Assembly: GCA_000719105.1 (NCBI GenBank)
Contig: JODX01000018.1
Coordinates: 1-64,000 of the forward strand
Direction of reading: 5' to 3'
DNA: 64,000 nucleotides
DNA from: Streptomyces sclerotialus
GTDB taxonomy: Bacteria > Actinomycetota > Actinomycetes > Streptomycetales > Streptomycetaceae
Shown here: positions 26,162 to 36,954 of the stretch, piece by piece
Layout of the letters: the number at the start of each line of letters is the position of its first letter
Position numbering within the stretch: the stretch's first letter is position 1
Made by a program: the position numbers and the translations under genes
The notes under the pieces: generated by a model
Databases searched by the model: none
Seen by the model: the letters and a program-made list of their open reading frames with translations, nothing else
What the model was told of the DNA's origin: nothing

Positions 26162-27181
26162 ATGGACTTCGGACTCGTCCTGCAGACCGACCCGCCGGCC
26201 TCGCGCGTCATCGAGCTGATGCAGCGCGCAGAGCGCAACGGCTTCACCCACGGCTGGACCTTCGACTCGGCCGTGCTGTGGCAGGAGCCGTTCGTCATCT
26301 ACAGCCAGATCCTGGCGCAGACCCGGCGGCTGACGGTCGGCCCCATGGTCACCAACCCGGGCACCCGCACCTGGGAGGTCACCGCCTCCACCTTCGCCAC
26401 GCTCAACGACATGTTCGGCAACCGCACCGTCTGCGGCATCGGCCGCGGCGACTCGGCGATGCGGGTCGCCGGCCGCAAACCGAACACTCTGGCCCGTATC
26501 AGCGACGCCATGAAGGTGATCCGGGCGCTCGGCCGCGGTGAGGAGGCCGACCTCGGCGGTACGGCCGTCCGGCTGCCGTGGGTGAAGGACGGCGCCGAAC
26601 TCCCGGTCTGGATGGCCGCGTACGGCCCGAAGGCGCTGAAGATGACCGGGGAGGAGGCCGACGGGTTCATCCTCCAGCTCGCCGATCTCTATCTGACCGA
26701 GTACATGGTCGAGGCCGTCAAGGACGCCGCAGTCGCCGCCGGACGCGACCCGTCCGAGGTGACGATCTGCGTGGCCGCGCCCGCGTACGTGACCGAGGAC
26801 GACTCGCCGGAGGCGCTCGCCCACGCGCGCGAGCAGTGCCGCTGGTTCGGCGGCATGGTCGGCAACCACGTCGCCGACCTGGTCGCCAGGTACGGCGCGG
26901 ACTCCGCCGCCGTACCCACGGAACTGACCGACTACATCAAGGCCCGCGAGGGCTACGACTACGCGCACCACGGGCGCAGCGGCAACCCGGACACCCGGTT
27001 CGTGCCCGACGAGATCGTCGACCGGTTCTGTGTCATCGGGCCGGTCGAGAAGCACATCGAGAAGCTCGAGGCACTGCGCGGGCTGGGCGTCGACCAGTTC
27101 GCCGTCTACGACATGCACGATGCGCAGGAGGCCGTGATCGACGTGTACGGATCGCAGGTGATCCCCGTGGTCAACGGCTGA
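26162..27181 (+). CDS. TIGR03842-type LLM-class F420-dependent oxidoreductase
   Basis: This is a 339-aa TIM-barrel flavin/F420 enzyme of the luciferase-like (LLM) class. It starts MDFGLVLQTDPPASRVIELM and has TVGPMVTNPGTRTWEVTASTFATL and GIGRGDSAMRVAGRKP, consistent with F420 binding. The TIGR03842 subfamily recurs beside hydantoinase/dihydropyrimidinase genes in actinobacteria. Its exact reaction is, to my knowledge, not settled. A redox step on the pyrimidine ring (in place of a dihydropyrimidine dehydrogenase, absent here) is a reasonable hypothesis. AGGAGG overlaps the upstream gene's end and gives a good start. Confidence 0.88.
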   Translation: MDFGLVLQTDPPASRVIELMQRAERNGFTHGWTFDSAVLWQEPFVIYSQILAQTRRLTVGPMVTNPGTRTWEVTASTFATLNDMFGNRTVCGIGRGDSAMRVAGRKPNTLARISDAMKVIRALGRGEEADLGGTAVRLPWVKDGAELPVWMAAYGPKALKMTGEEADGFILQLADLYLTEYMVEAVKDAAVAAGRDPSEVTICVAAPAYVTEDDSPEALAHAREQCRWFGGMVGNHVADLVARYGADSAAVPTELTDYIKAREGYDYAHHGRSGNPDTRFVPDEIVDRFCVIGPVEKHIEKLEALRGLGVDQFAVYDMHDAQEAVIDVYGSQVIPVVNG

Positions 27182-27280
27182 CCCCGCGCACCCACCTCCT
27201 CAACGGCTGATCCCCCGCACCCCCGTCGACGCCACCCGCACGGCCTCTCCCGACGACCCACCGCACCGATTGGCCTGCCC

Positions 27281-28831
<1,551 letters not shown>

Positions 28832-28853
28832 GATCCGCGGCGGGCGGTGGCCG

Positions 28854-29531
28854 TCACCCGCCGCCGTCCAGCGCGGCCACCGCCTCCTTGGCGGCCTTGA
28901 TGGCGCCCTTGTTGATCACGTCCGCGGACGGGGCCTTCTTGCTCTCGAAGTCGCTGCCGTTGTACGTGACGACGACCAGGGCGTTGGACGCGCGCACGAT
29001 GACGACACCCTCTCGGGTCTGCTGCCCGTCCTCGGTGGCGACGTCCACGACGGAGTACGCCGCGTCGCCGAGGCCGGGCACCGACCCGCCGCCGCTCTTC
29101 TCGCCCGTGCGCTGCTCGTAGGCGCTGCGGGCCTCGTCGTCGGACTTCCTGATCTCGTACGACACGTCGAGCCAGCGGTAGTCGTAGCCGTGGAGGGCGT
29201 TCCAGGAGCAGGTGCGGCGCAGGGACTCGTCGGTGGACGCTATCTCCTTGCCCGCGGCCTTGGCGCCCGGCACGAGGGAGGTGACCGTCTTCCCGGCGAG
29301 GCCGGCGCAGGGGTCGGGCGCCTTCGCGTACGTCTGCGTGGCGGCCGACGCCGACGGCGCCGAAGGGGAGGCGGAGGCGGGACCGGACGTGCTCTCCGGC
29401 GCGCGTGCCGAGTCCTGCCCGGCGGGCTCGGCGGCGAACGGACCGGACGTCATCGCCCAGCCGCCGCACGCCAGCAGGGCGACCGGCAGCAGACGTGCGG
29501 TGAGGGCGAGCGGCAGAGGGAGATCACGCAC
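28854..29531 (-). CDS. Putative DUF3558-type lipoprotein
   Basis: This is a protein of about 225 aa. The N-terminal hydrophobic stretch ends in LPVALLAC, a lipobox with Cys near residue 21. A Ser/Ala/Pro-rich linker follows, then a domain (DPCAGLAGKTVTSLVPGA, TCSWNALHGYDYRWLDVSYEI, GLGDAAYSVV) typical of DUF3558 lipoproteins. It sits on the outer face of the membrane. The function is unknown; some relatives are thought to bind peptides or metabolites. GTG 29531 was chosen so that the signal peptide starts the protein. The longer frame to 29645 reads through unlikely sequence. Confidence 0.75.
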   Translation of the reverse strand: MRDLPLPLALTARLLPVALLACGGWAMTSGPFAAEPAGQDSARAPESTSGPASASPSAPSASAATQTYAKAPDPCAGLAGKTVTSLVPGAKAAGKEIASTDESLRRTCSWNALHGYDYRWLDVSYEIRKSDDEARSAYEQRTGEKSGGGSVPGLGDAAYSVVDVATEDGQQTREGVVIVRASNALVVVTYNGSDFESKKAPSADVINKGAIKAAKEAVAALDGGG

Positions 29532-29733
29532 GGCGCACTTCTCGGGGAATCGGTGCGGAGAGGTCCGCAGGGGGTGGGGGACGCCAGTGTCACATGACTG
29601 TCTGTGAGGCGGAAGGGAGAATTCGTACCGTCGCCGTGCGGTCACCGGAGCTTCACGTCCGCCGCGCCGCGGAGCGAGAGGTCCTGGCGCCGCGGAGCGG
29701 GAGGTTCCGGTGTCCCGGTGTCATGATCGGGCC

Positions 29734-30438
29734 ATGACCCCGATACGCCGCCGTAGCGCCGCCCTGGCCCTCGTGTCCGTGGCCGTCCCGCTCGCCGTGA
29801 GCGGGTGCGGCCTCTCCGAGGAGCTGGAACGCGAGCGCGACCCCGCGCGCACGGCCGCCGCCGCACCCGCGGTGAGCTCCGCGCCCGCGACGGACGCCGG
29901 GCCGGGACTGGTGACGGCGGAACCCCTGGACACCGACGCCCCGCGCTACGGCGAGCTGCCCGGAGCCGCGGAGGACACGGCGACGGCCGCACAGCCGTCC
30001 GCCGCCTGCCCGTCCTCCGGCGTACGGATCGAGCCGAGCATCATCGACGCCGCGATGGGCCTGCGCGCGATGCACGTGACCGTCACCAACTGCGGTGCCG
30101 AGCCCTACCGCCTCGGCGGCTACCCGGAGCTCCAGGTGCTCGACGAGCACCGTGAGCCCCTCGACGTCCAGGTCCTCGAAGGCACCGAGCCGGTCACCTC
30201 GGGACAGCCCGACGACCTGGGCCCCCACCCCGTCACCCTGAAGCCCGGGGAGTCGGGCCAGACCGAGCTGGTCTGGCGCAACACGGTCACCGACACCACC
30301 ACCAACGCCGTGAACGGGACCTATCTGCGGATCACCCCGGTCGAGGGCGGGCCGTCCGAGGTCATCACCCCGCAGGGCCGTATCGACCTCGGCAACACCG
30401 GCCGGATCGGTACCACGGCGTGGCACAGGAGTCCGTGA
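29734..30438 (+). CDS. DUF4232-domain lipoprotein
   Basis: This is a 234-aa protein. A lipoprotein signal (MTPIRRRSAALALVSVAVPL, lipobox VSGC) is followed by an acidic/Ala-rich linker (about 30-90). The beta-sandwich domain (AMHVTVTNCGAEPYRLGGYP, LKPGESGQTELVWRNTV) matches the DUF4232 family of secreted actinobacterial proteins. Its role is unknown. The ATG at 29734 begins the Arg-rich n-region. It is divergent from the other lipoprotein gene across about 200 bp. Confidence 0.82.
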   Translation: MTPIRRRSAALALVSVAVPLAVSGCGLSEELERERDPARTAAAAPAVSSAPATDAGPGLVTAEPLDTDAPRYGELPGAAEDTATAAQPSAACPSSGVRIEPSIIDAAMGLRAMHVTVTNCGAEPYRLGGYPELQVLDEHREPLDVQVLEGTEPVTSGQPDDLGPHPVTLKPGESGQTELVWRNTVTDTTTNAVNGTYLRITPVEGGPSEVITPQGRIDLGNTGRIGTTAWHRSP

Positions 30439-30533
30439 GGGTGTGAGCGGGGCCCGTGGTGCGAGGGGGGTTCCCCGCGGGGCGACGCTGCGTACGATCT
30501 TCGGACGCCGCCGAGCAGTGAAGGAGTCCGCCC

Positions 30534-32378
30534 TTGTTCACGACCCGTCCGACGCTCCAGGGAACCTTCGGCATGGTGTCCTCCACGCACTGGCTGGCCT
30601 CGCAGTCGGCGATGGCCGTGCTGGAGGACGGGGGCAACGCCTTCGACGCCGCCGTCGCCGCCGGGTTCGTGCTGCACGTCGTCGAGCCGCACCTCAACGG
30701 TCCCGCCGGCGAGGTCCCGATCATCCTGGCCCCGGCGGGCGGCGAGGTGCGGGTGCTGTGCGGTCAGGGTGTCGCGCCCGCCGGTGCGACCATCGCGCAC
30801 TACCGGGGCCTCGGCCTGGAACTCGTCCCCGGCACCGGGCCCCTCGCGGCCGCCGTGCCGGGCGCGTTCGACGCGTGGCTGCTCCTGCTGCGCGACCACG
30901 GCACGAAGTCCCTCGCCGACGTCCTGAAGTACGCCATCGGGTACGCGGAACACGGGCACGCGCCCGTGGAACGGCTCGGTGAGACCGTCGAGACGGTGCG
31001 CGGCCTGTTCGAGGAGGAATGGGCCTCGTCGGCGGAGGTGTACCTGCCGGGCGGCAGAGCCCCGCGCGCGGGCGAGCTGTTCCGCAACCCCGCGCTGGCC
31101 GCGACCTGGAAGCGGCTGCTCGCGGAGGCCGCCGGCGCGGGGGACCGGGAGGCAGAGATAGAGGCGGCCCGCGAGGTGTGGCGCTCCGGGTTCATAGCCG
31201 AGGCACTGGTACGGCAGGCCGGCCGGCCCACCCTGGACACCACCGGTGAGCGCCACACCGGCACGCTCACGGCCGCCGACCTCGCCTCCTGGTCCGCCTC
31301 CTACGAGGCACCGGTGACCTACGACTGGAACGGCTGGACCCTGTGCAAGGCGGGCCCGTGGAGCCAGGGCCCGGTGCTGCTCCAGCAGCTCGCGCTGCTC
31401 CCGCCGGAGCTGCCGGCCCACGGGTCGGCCGAGTACGTGCACCTGCTGGTCGAGGGCTGCAAGCTCGCCATGGCGGACCGGGAGGCCTGGTACGGGGACG
31501 CGGCGGAGGTGCCGCTCGGCGCGCTGCTGTCGGAGCAGTACAACGCCGGGCGGCGCGCGCTCGTCGGCGACAAGGCCTCCTTCGAGTTGCGGCCCGGCAG
31601 CCCCGGAGGGCGCGAACCGCGGCTGAGCGCCCACGCGCGCGAGGTGGCGGCCGGTGAGCCCGCCCTCGGCCCGCTCGGCGCCGCCTCCCCGATGGGAGCG
31701 GGGGAGCCCACCGTCGCCAAGAGCCCGCTGTCGCCCGTGCCGGGCGAGCCCGACGTGGCGCCCGACGGTGCCACCCGGGGCGACACCTGCCACCTCGACA
31801 TCGTCGACCGCTGGGGCAACATGGTCGCGGCCACGCCCAGCGGCGGCTGGCTCCAGTCCAACCCGGTCGTGCCCGAGCTGGGCTTCCCGCTCGGCACCCG
31901 GCTCCAGATGACCTGGCTGGACGAGGGACTCCCCAACTCCCTCACCCCGGGCCGCCGTCCCCGCACCACCCTCACCCCGTCGCTGGCGCTGCGCGACGGA
32001 GTGCCGGTCATGGCGTTCGGCACCCCGGGCGGAGACCAGCAGGACCAGTGGCAGCTCCACTTCTTCCTGGCGGCCGTCCTGCGCCCGCGGGTCCGCGGCG
32101 GCCTCGACCTCCAGGGCGCGATCGACGCCCCGAACTGGCACAACGACAGCTTCCCCGGCTCCTTCCACCCGCGCGGCATGCTCCCCGGCAGCCTCACGGT
32201 CGAGATGCGCATGCCGTTCGAGGTGATCGAGGAGCTGCGGCGGCGCGGCCATGAAGTGATCATCGGCGACGCCTGGTCCGAGGGGCGGCTGTGCGCGGTC
32301 GCGCGCGATCCGGAGACGGGTGTGCTGTCCGCGGCGGCCAATCCCCGGGGGATGCAGGGGTATGCGGTGGGGCGCTGA
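30534..32378 (+). CDS. Cytosolic gamma-glutamyltransferase-family protein
   Basis: This is a 614-aa Ntn-hydrolase without a signal peptide, unlike the GGT at 14554. The core DAAVAAGFVLHVVEPHLNGPAGE corresponds to the GGT fold. The self-processing site reads GDTCHLDIVD, where the nucleophile Thr is kept but the canonical second Thr is Cys. FGTPGGDQQDQWQLHFF replaces the usual SPGG loop. Substrates may therefore differ from glutathione, for example other gamma-glutamyl or acyl amides. TTG 30534 is used because AAGGAG lies 7 nt upstream. Confidence 0.85.
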   Translation: MFTTRPTLQGTFGMVSSTHWLASQSAMAVLEDGGNAFDAAVAAGFVLHVVEPHLNGPAGEVPIILAPAGGEVRVLCGQGVAPAGATIAHYRGLGLELVPGTGPLAAAVPGAFDAWLLLLRDHGTKSLADVLKYAIGYAEHGHAPVERLGETVETVRGLFEEEWASSAEVYLPGGRAPRAGELFRNPALAATWKRLLAEAAGAGDREAEIEAAREVWRSGFIAEALVRQAGRPTLDTTGERHTGTLTAADLASWSASYEAPVTYDWNGWTLCKAGPWSQGPVLLQQLALLPPELPAHGSAEYVHLLVEGCKLAMADREAWYGDAAEVPLGALLSEQYNAGRRALVGDKASFELRPGSPGGREPRLSAHAREVAAGEPALGPLGAASPMGAGEPTVAKSPLSPVPGEPDVAPDGATRGDTCHLDIVDRWGNMVAATPSGGWLQSNPVVPELGFPLGTRLQMTWLDEGLPNSLTPGRRPRTTLTPSLALRDGVPVMAFGTPGGDQQDQWQLHFFLAAVLRPRVRGGLDLQGAIDAPNWHNDSFPGSFHPRGMLPGSLTVEMRMPFEVIEELRRRGHEVIIGDAWSEGRLCAVARDPETGVLSAAANPRGMQGYAVGR

Positions 32379-32424
32379 GGCCGGCCCGGCGGGGGTTGTC
32401 AGTGGTGCGTGATCTGATGGAGCC

Positions 32425-33312
32425 ATGCTCGAACCATCGGAAACCCCGGCTGCCTCGAAAACCCCGGAAGACATCGAGGAGTTCCTCGCCCGCCGCTCCG
32501 CCGACGTGGAGGAAGCCCTCCGCAAGGCCGCAGCCACCGAGATCATGCCGCGCTTCCGGCAGCTCGCCGCGCACGAGGTGGAGCAGAAGAGCGCCCCGCA
32601 CGACCTGGTGACGGACGCCGACCGCAAGGCCGAGCTGTATCTGACCGAGGCGCTGCCCGCGCTGCTGCCCGGCTCGGTGGTGGTCGGCGAGGAGGCCGTG
32701 CACGCCGACCCCGCGTCGTACGGGGCGATACGCGGCGAGGCGCCGGTGTGGATCGTCGACCCGGTGGACGGCACCCGCCAGTTCGTCCACGGCGACACCG
32801 GCTTCTGCACCCTGGTCGCGCTCTCCCAGGACGGTGTCGTCCGTGGGTCGTGGACGTACGCCCCGGCACTCGACCGGCTCGCCGTGGCCATCAGGGGCCG
32901 GGGCGCCGTCCTCGACGGCGAGCCCCTGCGCGCGGGTTCGCCCGAGCCGGGCCGTGACCTCCGGGTGGCCACATCCCACCCGGACTACACGACCGAGGAG
33001 CAGAAACGCGCCCTGCTCGGCCTGCGCACCGAGGGCGTCGCCCCGCGCCCGTGCGGCTCGGCCGGCCTGGAGTACCTCGCCGTCGCGCGCGGCGAACTGG
33101 ACGCCACGGTCTTCGACTGGGAGGCCGCCTGGGACCACGCGGCGGGCCTGCTGCTGGTGGAGGAGGCGGGCGGCACGCATCTGACCCTCGCCGGGGAACC
33201 CTTCCGCGTCACCGGGGGCAACGCGCTGCCGTTCGGCGCGGCGCGGGACGAGGCGACGGCCCGCAGGGTCGTGGAGCTGCTCTCGCAAGGGGCCGACGCA
33301 CCGCGGAGGTGA
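32425..33312 (+). CDS. Inositol-monophosphatase-family phosphatase
   Basis: This is a 295-aa Mg2+-dependent phosphatase of the IMPase/histidinol-phosphatase/CysQ superfamily. Motifs are TDADRKAE, GEE (VVGEEAVH), WIVDPVDGTRQFVHG (metal and substrate site) and WEAAWDHAAGLLLVEEAGG. The substrate cannot be fixed from sequence. The lack of an obvious his or cys gene nearby leaves inositol-1-phosphate or a nucleotide phosphate as options. It lies 46 nt downstream of the GGT-like gene in the same direction. Confidence 0.87.
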   Translation: MLEPSETPAASKTPEDIEEFLARRSADVEEALRKAAATEIMPRFRQLAAHEVEQKSAPHDLVTDADRKAELYLTEALPALLPGSVVVGEEAVHADPASYGAIRGEAPVWIVDPVDGTRQFVHGDTGFCTLVALSQDGVVRGSWTYAPALDRLAVAIRGRGAVLDGEPLRAGSPEPGRDLRVATSHPDYTTEEQKRALLGLRTEGVAPRPCGSAGLEYLAVARGELDATVFDWEAAWDHAAGLLLVEEAGGTHLTLAGEPFRVTGGNALPFGAARDEATARRVVELLSQGADAPRR

Positions 33313-33377
33313 GGCCGCCCCCGGCATATCCTGATCCCCTGATCCGAGTGGCCATCGGCTGACGAAGGAGTCCGAAG

Positions 33378-34838
33378 GTGCCGTCGATGCTCGATGCGGT
33401 CGTGGTGGGTGCGGGTCCGAACGGACTGACGGCTGCCGTGGAGCTGGCCCGCCGGGGTTTCTCCGTGGCCGTGTTCGAGGCGAAGGGCACCGTCGGCGGG
33501 GGCGCCCGCACCGAGGAGCTCACCCTGCCGGGTTTCCGGCACGACCCCTGCTCGGCGGCGCATCCGCTCGGCATCAACTCGCCCGTGTTCCGGACGATGC
33601 CGCTCGACCGGTACGGGCTCGAGTGGCTGCACGCGGACCTGCCCATGGCGCACCCGTTCCTCGACGGCACGGCCGCGGTGCTGTCGCGGTCGGTGGCCGA
33701 GACGGCGGCCTCGTTCGGACCGCGCGACGCGGGAACGTACCGCAGGCTCGTCGCACCCTTCCTGCCCCGGTGGGACACCCTGCTGCGGGACTTCATGTCG
33801 CTGCCGTCGACCGCGCTGCCGCGCGACCCGGTCACCCTGGCCCGCTTCGGCCTCACCGGACTGCCGCCCGCCACCTGGCTGCTGCGCCGCTTCCGCGACG
33901 AGCGCGCCAAGACCCTGTTCTCCGGTCTGGTCGCCCATGTCATCGCACCCCTCGACGGCCTCGCCACCGGCGCCGTCGGCCTGGTCTTCGCGCTGGCCGC
34001 GCACGCCCGCGGCTGGCCGGTCGCCCGCGGCGGCTCCCAGTCGATCTCCGACGCCCTCGCCGCGTACCTGCGGGACCTCGGCGGCCTCGTCCACACCGAC
34101 TACGAGGTCAAGCGGCTCGACGACCTGCCGCCCGCGCGCGCGTACGTCTTCGACACCTCGCCCGCGGCCCTGGCCCGGATCGCGGGCTTCGGGCACCACT
34201 ACGAGTCGTACCGCTACGGCGCGGGTGTCTTCAAGATGGACTACGCGCTGGACGGCCCCGTGCCCTGGACGGCCGAGGAGGCGCGCCGGGCCGGCACCGT
34301 GCAGGTCGCCGCCGACCACACGGAGATCGGCACCGCCCTGCACGCAGCCTCCCGTGCGGGCCGCGCCCCGGACGTGCCCTTCCTGATCAGCGTGCAGCCC
34401 AGTGTCGTCGACCCGACCCGGGCCCCCGACGGCAAGCACGTCTTCTGGACGTACGGGCACGTCCCGAACGGCTGGAACGGCGACCTCACGGAGGCCGTGG
34501 AACGCCAACTGGAGCGCTTCGCACCGGGTTTCCGCGACCGGGTGCTCGCCCGCGCCACCGCCGGCCCGCCCGAGATCGCCGCCCACAACGCCAACTACGT
34601 CGGCGGCGACATCGCCTGCGGCGCCGCCTCGGGCCTGCAGCTCCTGCTCCGCCCGAAACCGTCGCTCTTCCCGTACAGCACCCCGCACCCGGCGGTGTTC
34701 CTGTGCTCCTCGGCCACCCCTCCCGGCCCCGGCGTGCACGGCATGGCGGGACACAACGCGGCCAAGGCGGTCTGGCGGCACCTGCACCGGACGCCCGCCG
34801 GCCGCGTGGCCGGGGAGCGGGCGGAGGAGCACGCATGA
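33378..34838 (+). CDS. Phytoene-desaturase-like NAD(P)/FAD-dependent oxidoreductase
   Basis: This is a 486-aa flavoprotein. The N-terminal dinucleotide fold [31 protein letters not shown] is a classic GxGxxG FAD site. [21 protein letters not shown] is the second conserved flavin segment of the phytoene desaturase/CrtI-like group. The C-terminus has [14 protein letters not shown]. It is not in a carotenoid cluster, so the substrate is unknown. GTG 33378 has GAAGGAG 7 nt upstream. The stop codon overlaps the ATG of the macro-domain gene (ATGA), so the two are translationally coupled. Confidence 0.85.
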   Translation: MPSMLDAVVVGAGPNGLTAAVELARRGFSVAVFEAKGTVGGGARTEELTLPGFRHDPCSAAHPLGINSPVFRTMPLDRYGLEWLHADLPMAHPFLDGTAAVLSRSVAETAASFGPRDAGTYRRLVAPFLPRWDTLLRDFMSLPSTALPRDPVTLARFGLTGLPPATWLLRRFRDERAKTLFSGLVAHVIAPLDGLATGAVGLVFALAAHARGWPVARGGSQSISDALAAYLRDLGGLVHTDYEVKRLDDLPPARAYVFDTSPAALARIAGFGHHYESYRYGAGVFKMDYALDGPVPWTAEEARRAGTVQVAADHTEIGTALHAASRAGRAPDVPFLISVQPSVVDPTRAPDGKHVFWTYGHVPNGWNGDLTEAVERQLERFAPGFRDRVLARATAGPPEIAAHNANYVGGDIACGAASGLQLLLRPKPSLFPYSTPHPAVFLCSSATPPGPGVHGMAGHNAAKAVWRHLHRTPAGRVAGERAEEHA

Positions 34839-35347
34839 CCACCGTCACGCTGGTGCAGGGCGACATCACCCGGCAGTCCGCCGACGCCGTCGTCAACGCG
34901 GCGAACTCCTCCCTCCTCGGCGGCGGAGGCGTCGACGGCGCCATCCACCGCCGGGGCGGCCCCGCGATCCTCGCCGAGTGCCGCGCCCTGCGCGCCTCCA
35001 GGTACGGCAGAGGACTGCCCACCGGCCAGGCGGTCGCCACCACGGCGGGCGAACTGGACGCCCGCTGGGTGATCCACACCGTCGGCCCGGTGTTCTCGCC
35101 GACCGAGGACCGCTCCGCCCTGCTCGCCTCCTGCTACCGCGAGTCCCTGCGCGTGGCCGGCGAGCTCGGCGCCCGCACGGTCGCGTTCCCCGCCATCTCG
35201 ACGGGCGTCTACAGGTGGCCCATGGAGGACGCCGCGCGCATCGCGGTCGGGACGGTGCGGGCCGCGCGGACGACGGCGGTGGAAGAGGTCCGGTTCGTGC
35301 TCTTCGACGAAAGGGCGTACGCGGCGTTCGCCGCGCAGCCCCGTTGA
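34835..35347 (+). CDS. Macro-domain protein (O-acetyl-ADP-ribose deacetylase type)
   Basis: This is a 170-aa single macro domain. [34 protein letters not shown] and [15 protein letters not shown] are the ADP-ribose-binding loops of MacroD/YmdB-type enzymes. They remove ADP-ribose from proteins or deacetylate O-acetyl-ADP-ribose. The start overlaps the upstream FAD oxidoreductase stop by 4 nt. The coupling to an FAD enzyme is unusual and may hint at NAD-metabolite clean-up. It converges on the PPOX-fold gene. Confidence 0.92.
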   Translation: MTTVTLVQGDITRQSADAVVNAANSSLLGGGGVDGAIHRRGGPAILAECRALRASRYGRGLPTGQAVATTAGELDARWVIHTVGPVFSPTEDRSALLASCYRESLRVAGELGARTVAFPAISTGVYRWPMEDAARIAVGTVRAARTTAVEEVRFVLFDERAYAAFAAQPR

Positions 35348-35370
35348 GGCGTCGAGGGCACCTTTCCTCC

Positions 35371-35871
35371 TCAGGCCTCCATCGGCTCGTCCACGGCCGT
35401 GAGCCGGATTCCCGTGACCAGGTCGGGACGGATACGGACCGTGTAGTCCATGGTCTGCCTCACCCAGGGATGCAGCAGCGTCCGGTACCGGGCCAGTTCG
35501 CGCGGGTCGGTGACCAGGCGGGCGTACCCGGTGACGACCACGCTCCACCCGAGGTGCGTGGCCGGATCGATGTCGTCGGCCTCGTAGGCGACGACGACGC
35601 CGGGGCCGTCCGCACCGTCCGGGGCGCCCGCAGCGTTCGAGCCGTTCGAGTGACGGGTGTGCGACGTCAGGGCCGAGCCCTCGTGGGTACGGATGATGAT
35701 GGAGCCGTTGTCGAGAAGGTGGTTGACCGGGCGGATGGTCGGCAGCGCGTGCTGGGTGAAGACGATCCTCCCCAGGGAGACGCTGCCGAGCAGCCGCAGG
35801 GCTTCGGAGCCGTCGAGTGCCACGCTCTGCCGTGGCCCGGCGGTGGAGGGCAAGGCGCTGTTGATCGTCAT
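35371..35871 (-). CDS. Pyridoxamine 5'-phosphate oxidase-fold flavin/F420-binding protein
   Basis: This is a 166-aa split-barrel protein. ALRLLGSVSLGRIVFTQHALPTIRPVNHLLDNGSIIIRTH and VVAYEADDIDPATHLGWSVVVTGYA are typical of PPOX-like proteins common in the mycobacterial DosR regulon. These bind FMN, heme or F420 and are thought to reduce cofactors or reactive species. Two inverted GGG(A/C)C...GG(C/T)CC boxes lie between it and the divergent response-regulator gene, so it is probably part of the dormancy regulon. A 24-residue loop rich in Gly/Asn/Asp splits the sheet. Confidence 0.85.
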   Translation of the reverse strand: MTINSALPSTAGPRQSVALDGSEALRLLGSVSLGRIVFTQHALPTIRPVNHLLDNGSIIIRTHEGSALTSHTRHSNGSNAAGAPDGADGPGVVVAYEADDIDPATHLGWSVVVTGYARLVTDPRELARYRTLLHPWVRQTMDYTVRIRPDLVTGIRLTAVDEPMEA

Positions 35872-35951
35872 GGTGGGTGTCCGTATGGGGTCGTCGCTCG
35901 ATGCGCAGGGCGGATCGGTCCATTGGACGCCGCGCGGTGACAGCGGCGGTA

Positions 35952-36026
35952 GGGCCGTTCGGTCCCGGTTGGCGTCCGGCCGGTGTGCACGCCGGGCGCG
36001 GGCGGGAATCAGGGCCGATCGGCCCT
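35952..36026. promoter_or_regulatory. Paired OsdR/DevR-like boxes between the PPOX gene and the response regulator
   Basis: GGGCCGTTCGGTCCC (35952-35966) and AGGGCCGATCGGCCCT (36011-36026) match the inverted motif found at five other places in the island. They lie between divergent genes and suggest autoregulation of the response regulator. Binding is predicted by analogy with DosR/OsdR boxes. Confidence 0.6.
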
Positions 36027-36127
36027 GGCCCTCCGGCCCTGGAACGAGAAGGATCCGGAGCGGGAGACTGATCCGTTCACGGCGGACACCGGTACGGAAC
36101 GCGTGAAACGCATGATCCGGCAGACCG

Positions 36128-36163
36128 TGTACAACTCGGAACACATGTACAACTCGGAACACA
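36128..36163 (+). repeat. Perfect 18-bp tandem duplication upstream of the response regulator
   Basis: TGTACAACTCGGAACACA occurs twice without a gap (36128-36145 and 36146-36163). It ends 23 nt before the ATG and just upstream of AAGGAG. Each unit has TGT-N12-ACA symmetry. It may be an operator or lie in the 5' leader. The surrounding 40 bp are AT-rich for this genome. Confidence 0.8.
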
Positions 36164-36186
36164 ACGCACAACAAGGAGCATCGACG

Positions 36187-36879
36187 ATGGCGGACGGCGA
36201 ACAGCCCGGACCCGGCACCCCGATCCGGGTCTTCCTGCTGGACGACCACGAGGTGGTCCGGCGTGGGGTGCACGACCTGCTGAACGACGAACCGGACATC
36301 ACCGTGGTCGGCGAGGCCGCCACCGCCGAGCAGGCCCTCGTCCGTGTCCCCGCCCTGCGGCCGCAGGTCGCGGTCCTCGACGTCCGCCTGCCGGACGGCG
36401 ACGGGGTGACCGTCTGCCGCGAGCTGCGCTCCCGCATGCCCGGCCTCGCCTGTCTGATGCTGACCTCGTTCGACGACGAGGAGGCACTGCTGGACTCGAT
36501 CATGGCGGGGGCCTCCGGATACGTGCTGAAGCAGATACGGGGCTCCGACCTGGTGTCCGCCGTCCGCACGGTGGCCCGCGGCCAGTCGCTGCTCGACCCG
36601 AGCGCGACCACCAAGCTGATGGCCCGGCTGCGCGGCGGCCAGGAGAAGCGGGAGGAGCCGGACGTACTGCCGGGGCTGACCGAGCGGGAACGGGAGATCC
36701 TGGCCCTGATCGGCGAGGGGCTGACCAACCGCCAGATCGGGCAGCGGCTCTACCTCGCCGAGAAGACGGTCAAGAACCACATATCCCGCCTGCTGGCCAA
36801 GCTCGGTGTCGAGCGCCGTATCCAGGCGGCCGTGATCGCCACCGAGGCCCGGGACCGGCTGCGCCAGGGCGGCCACTGA
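36187..36879 (+). CDS. NarL/LuxR-type response regulator, DevR/OsdR-like
   Basis: This is a 230-aa regulator. The receiver domain (about 12-130) has the acidic pair DDHE, phospho-acceptor Asp in [12 protein letters not shown], the Thr/Ser region LMLTSFDD and the Lys in GYVLKQIRG. The HTH is [16 protein letters not shown], then [32 protein letters not shown]. Sequence and setting match the dormancy regulators DevR (DosR) and OsdR. AAGGAG lies 8 nt before ATG 36187; upstream starts in the tandem repeat were rejected. The likely partner kinase is at 50991, 14 kb away. Predicted targets are the six box-bearing promoters in this island. Confidence 0.9.
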   Translation: MADGEQPGPGTPIRVFLLDDHEVVRRGVHDLLNDEPDITVVGEAATAEQALVRVPALRPQVAVLDVRLPDGDGVTVCRELRSRMPGLACLMLTSFDDEEALLDSIMAGASGYVLKQIRGSDLVSAVRTVARGQSLLDPSATTKLMARLRGGQEKREEPDVLPGLTEREREILALIGEGLTNRQIGQRLYLAEKTVKNHISRLLAKLGVERRIQAAVIATEARDRLRQGGH

Positions 36880-36954
36880 CCCGGAGCCGCAGTCTCCTAC
36901 CGCCGCATTCCCTCGCGTCCCCCTCGCATCCCCCCGACCTGACATGGAGAGCAT

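Noticed and set aside
36128..36163. Possible CRISPR-like repeat
   Set aside because: Only two adjoining copies without spacers, and no cas genes anywhere in the window.
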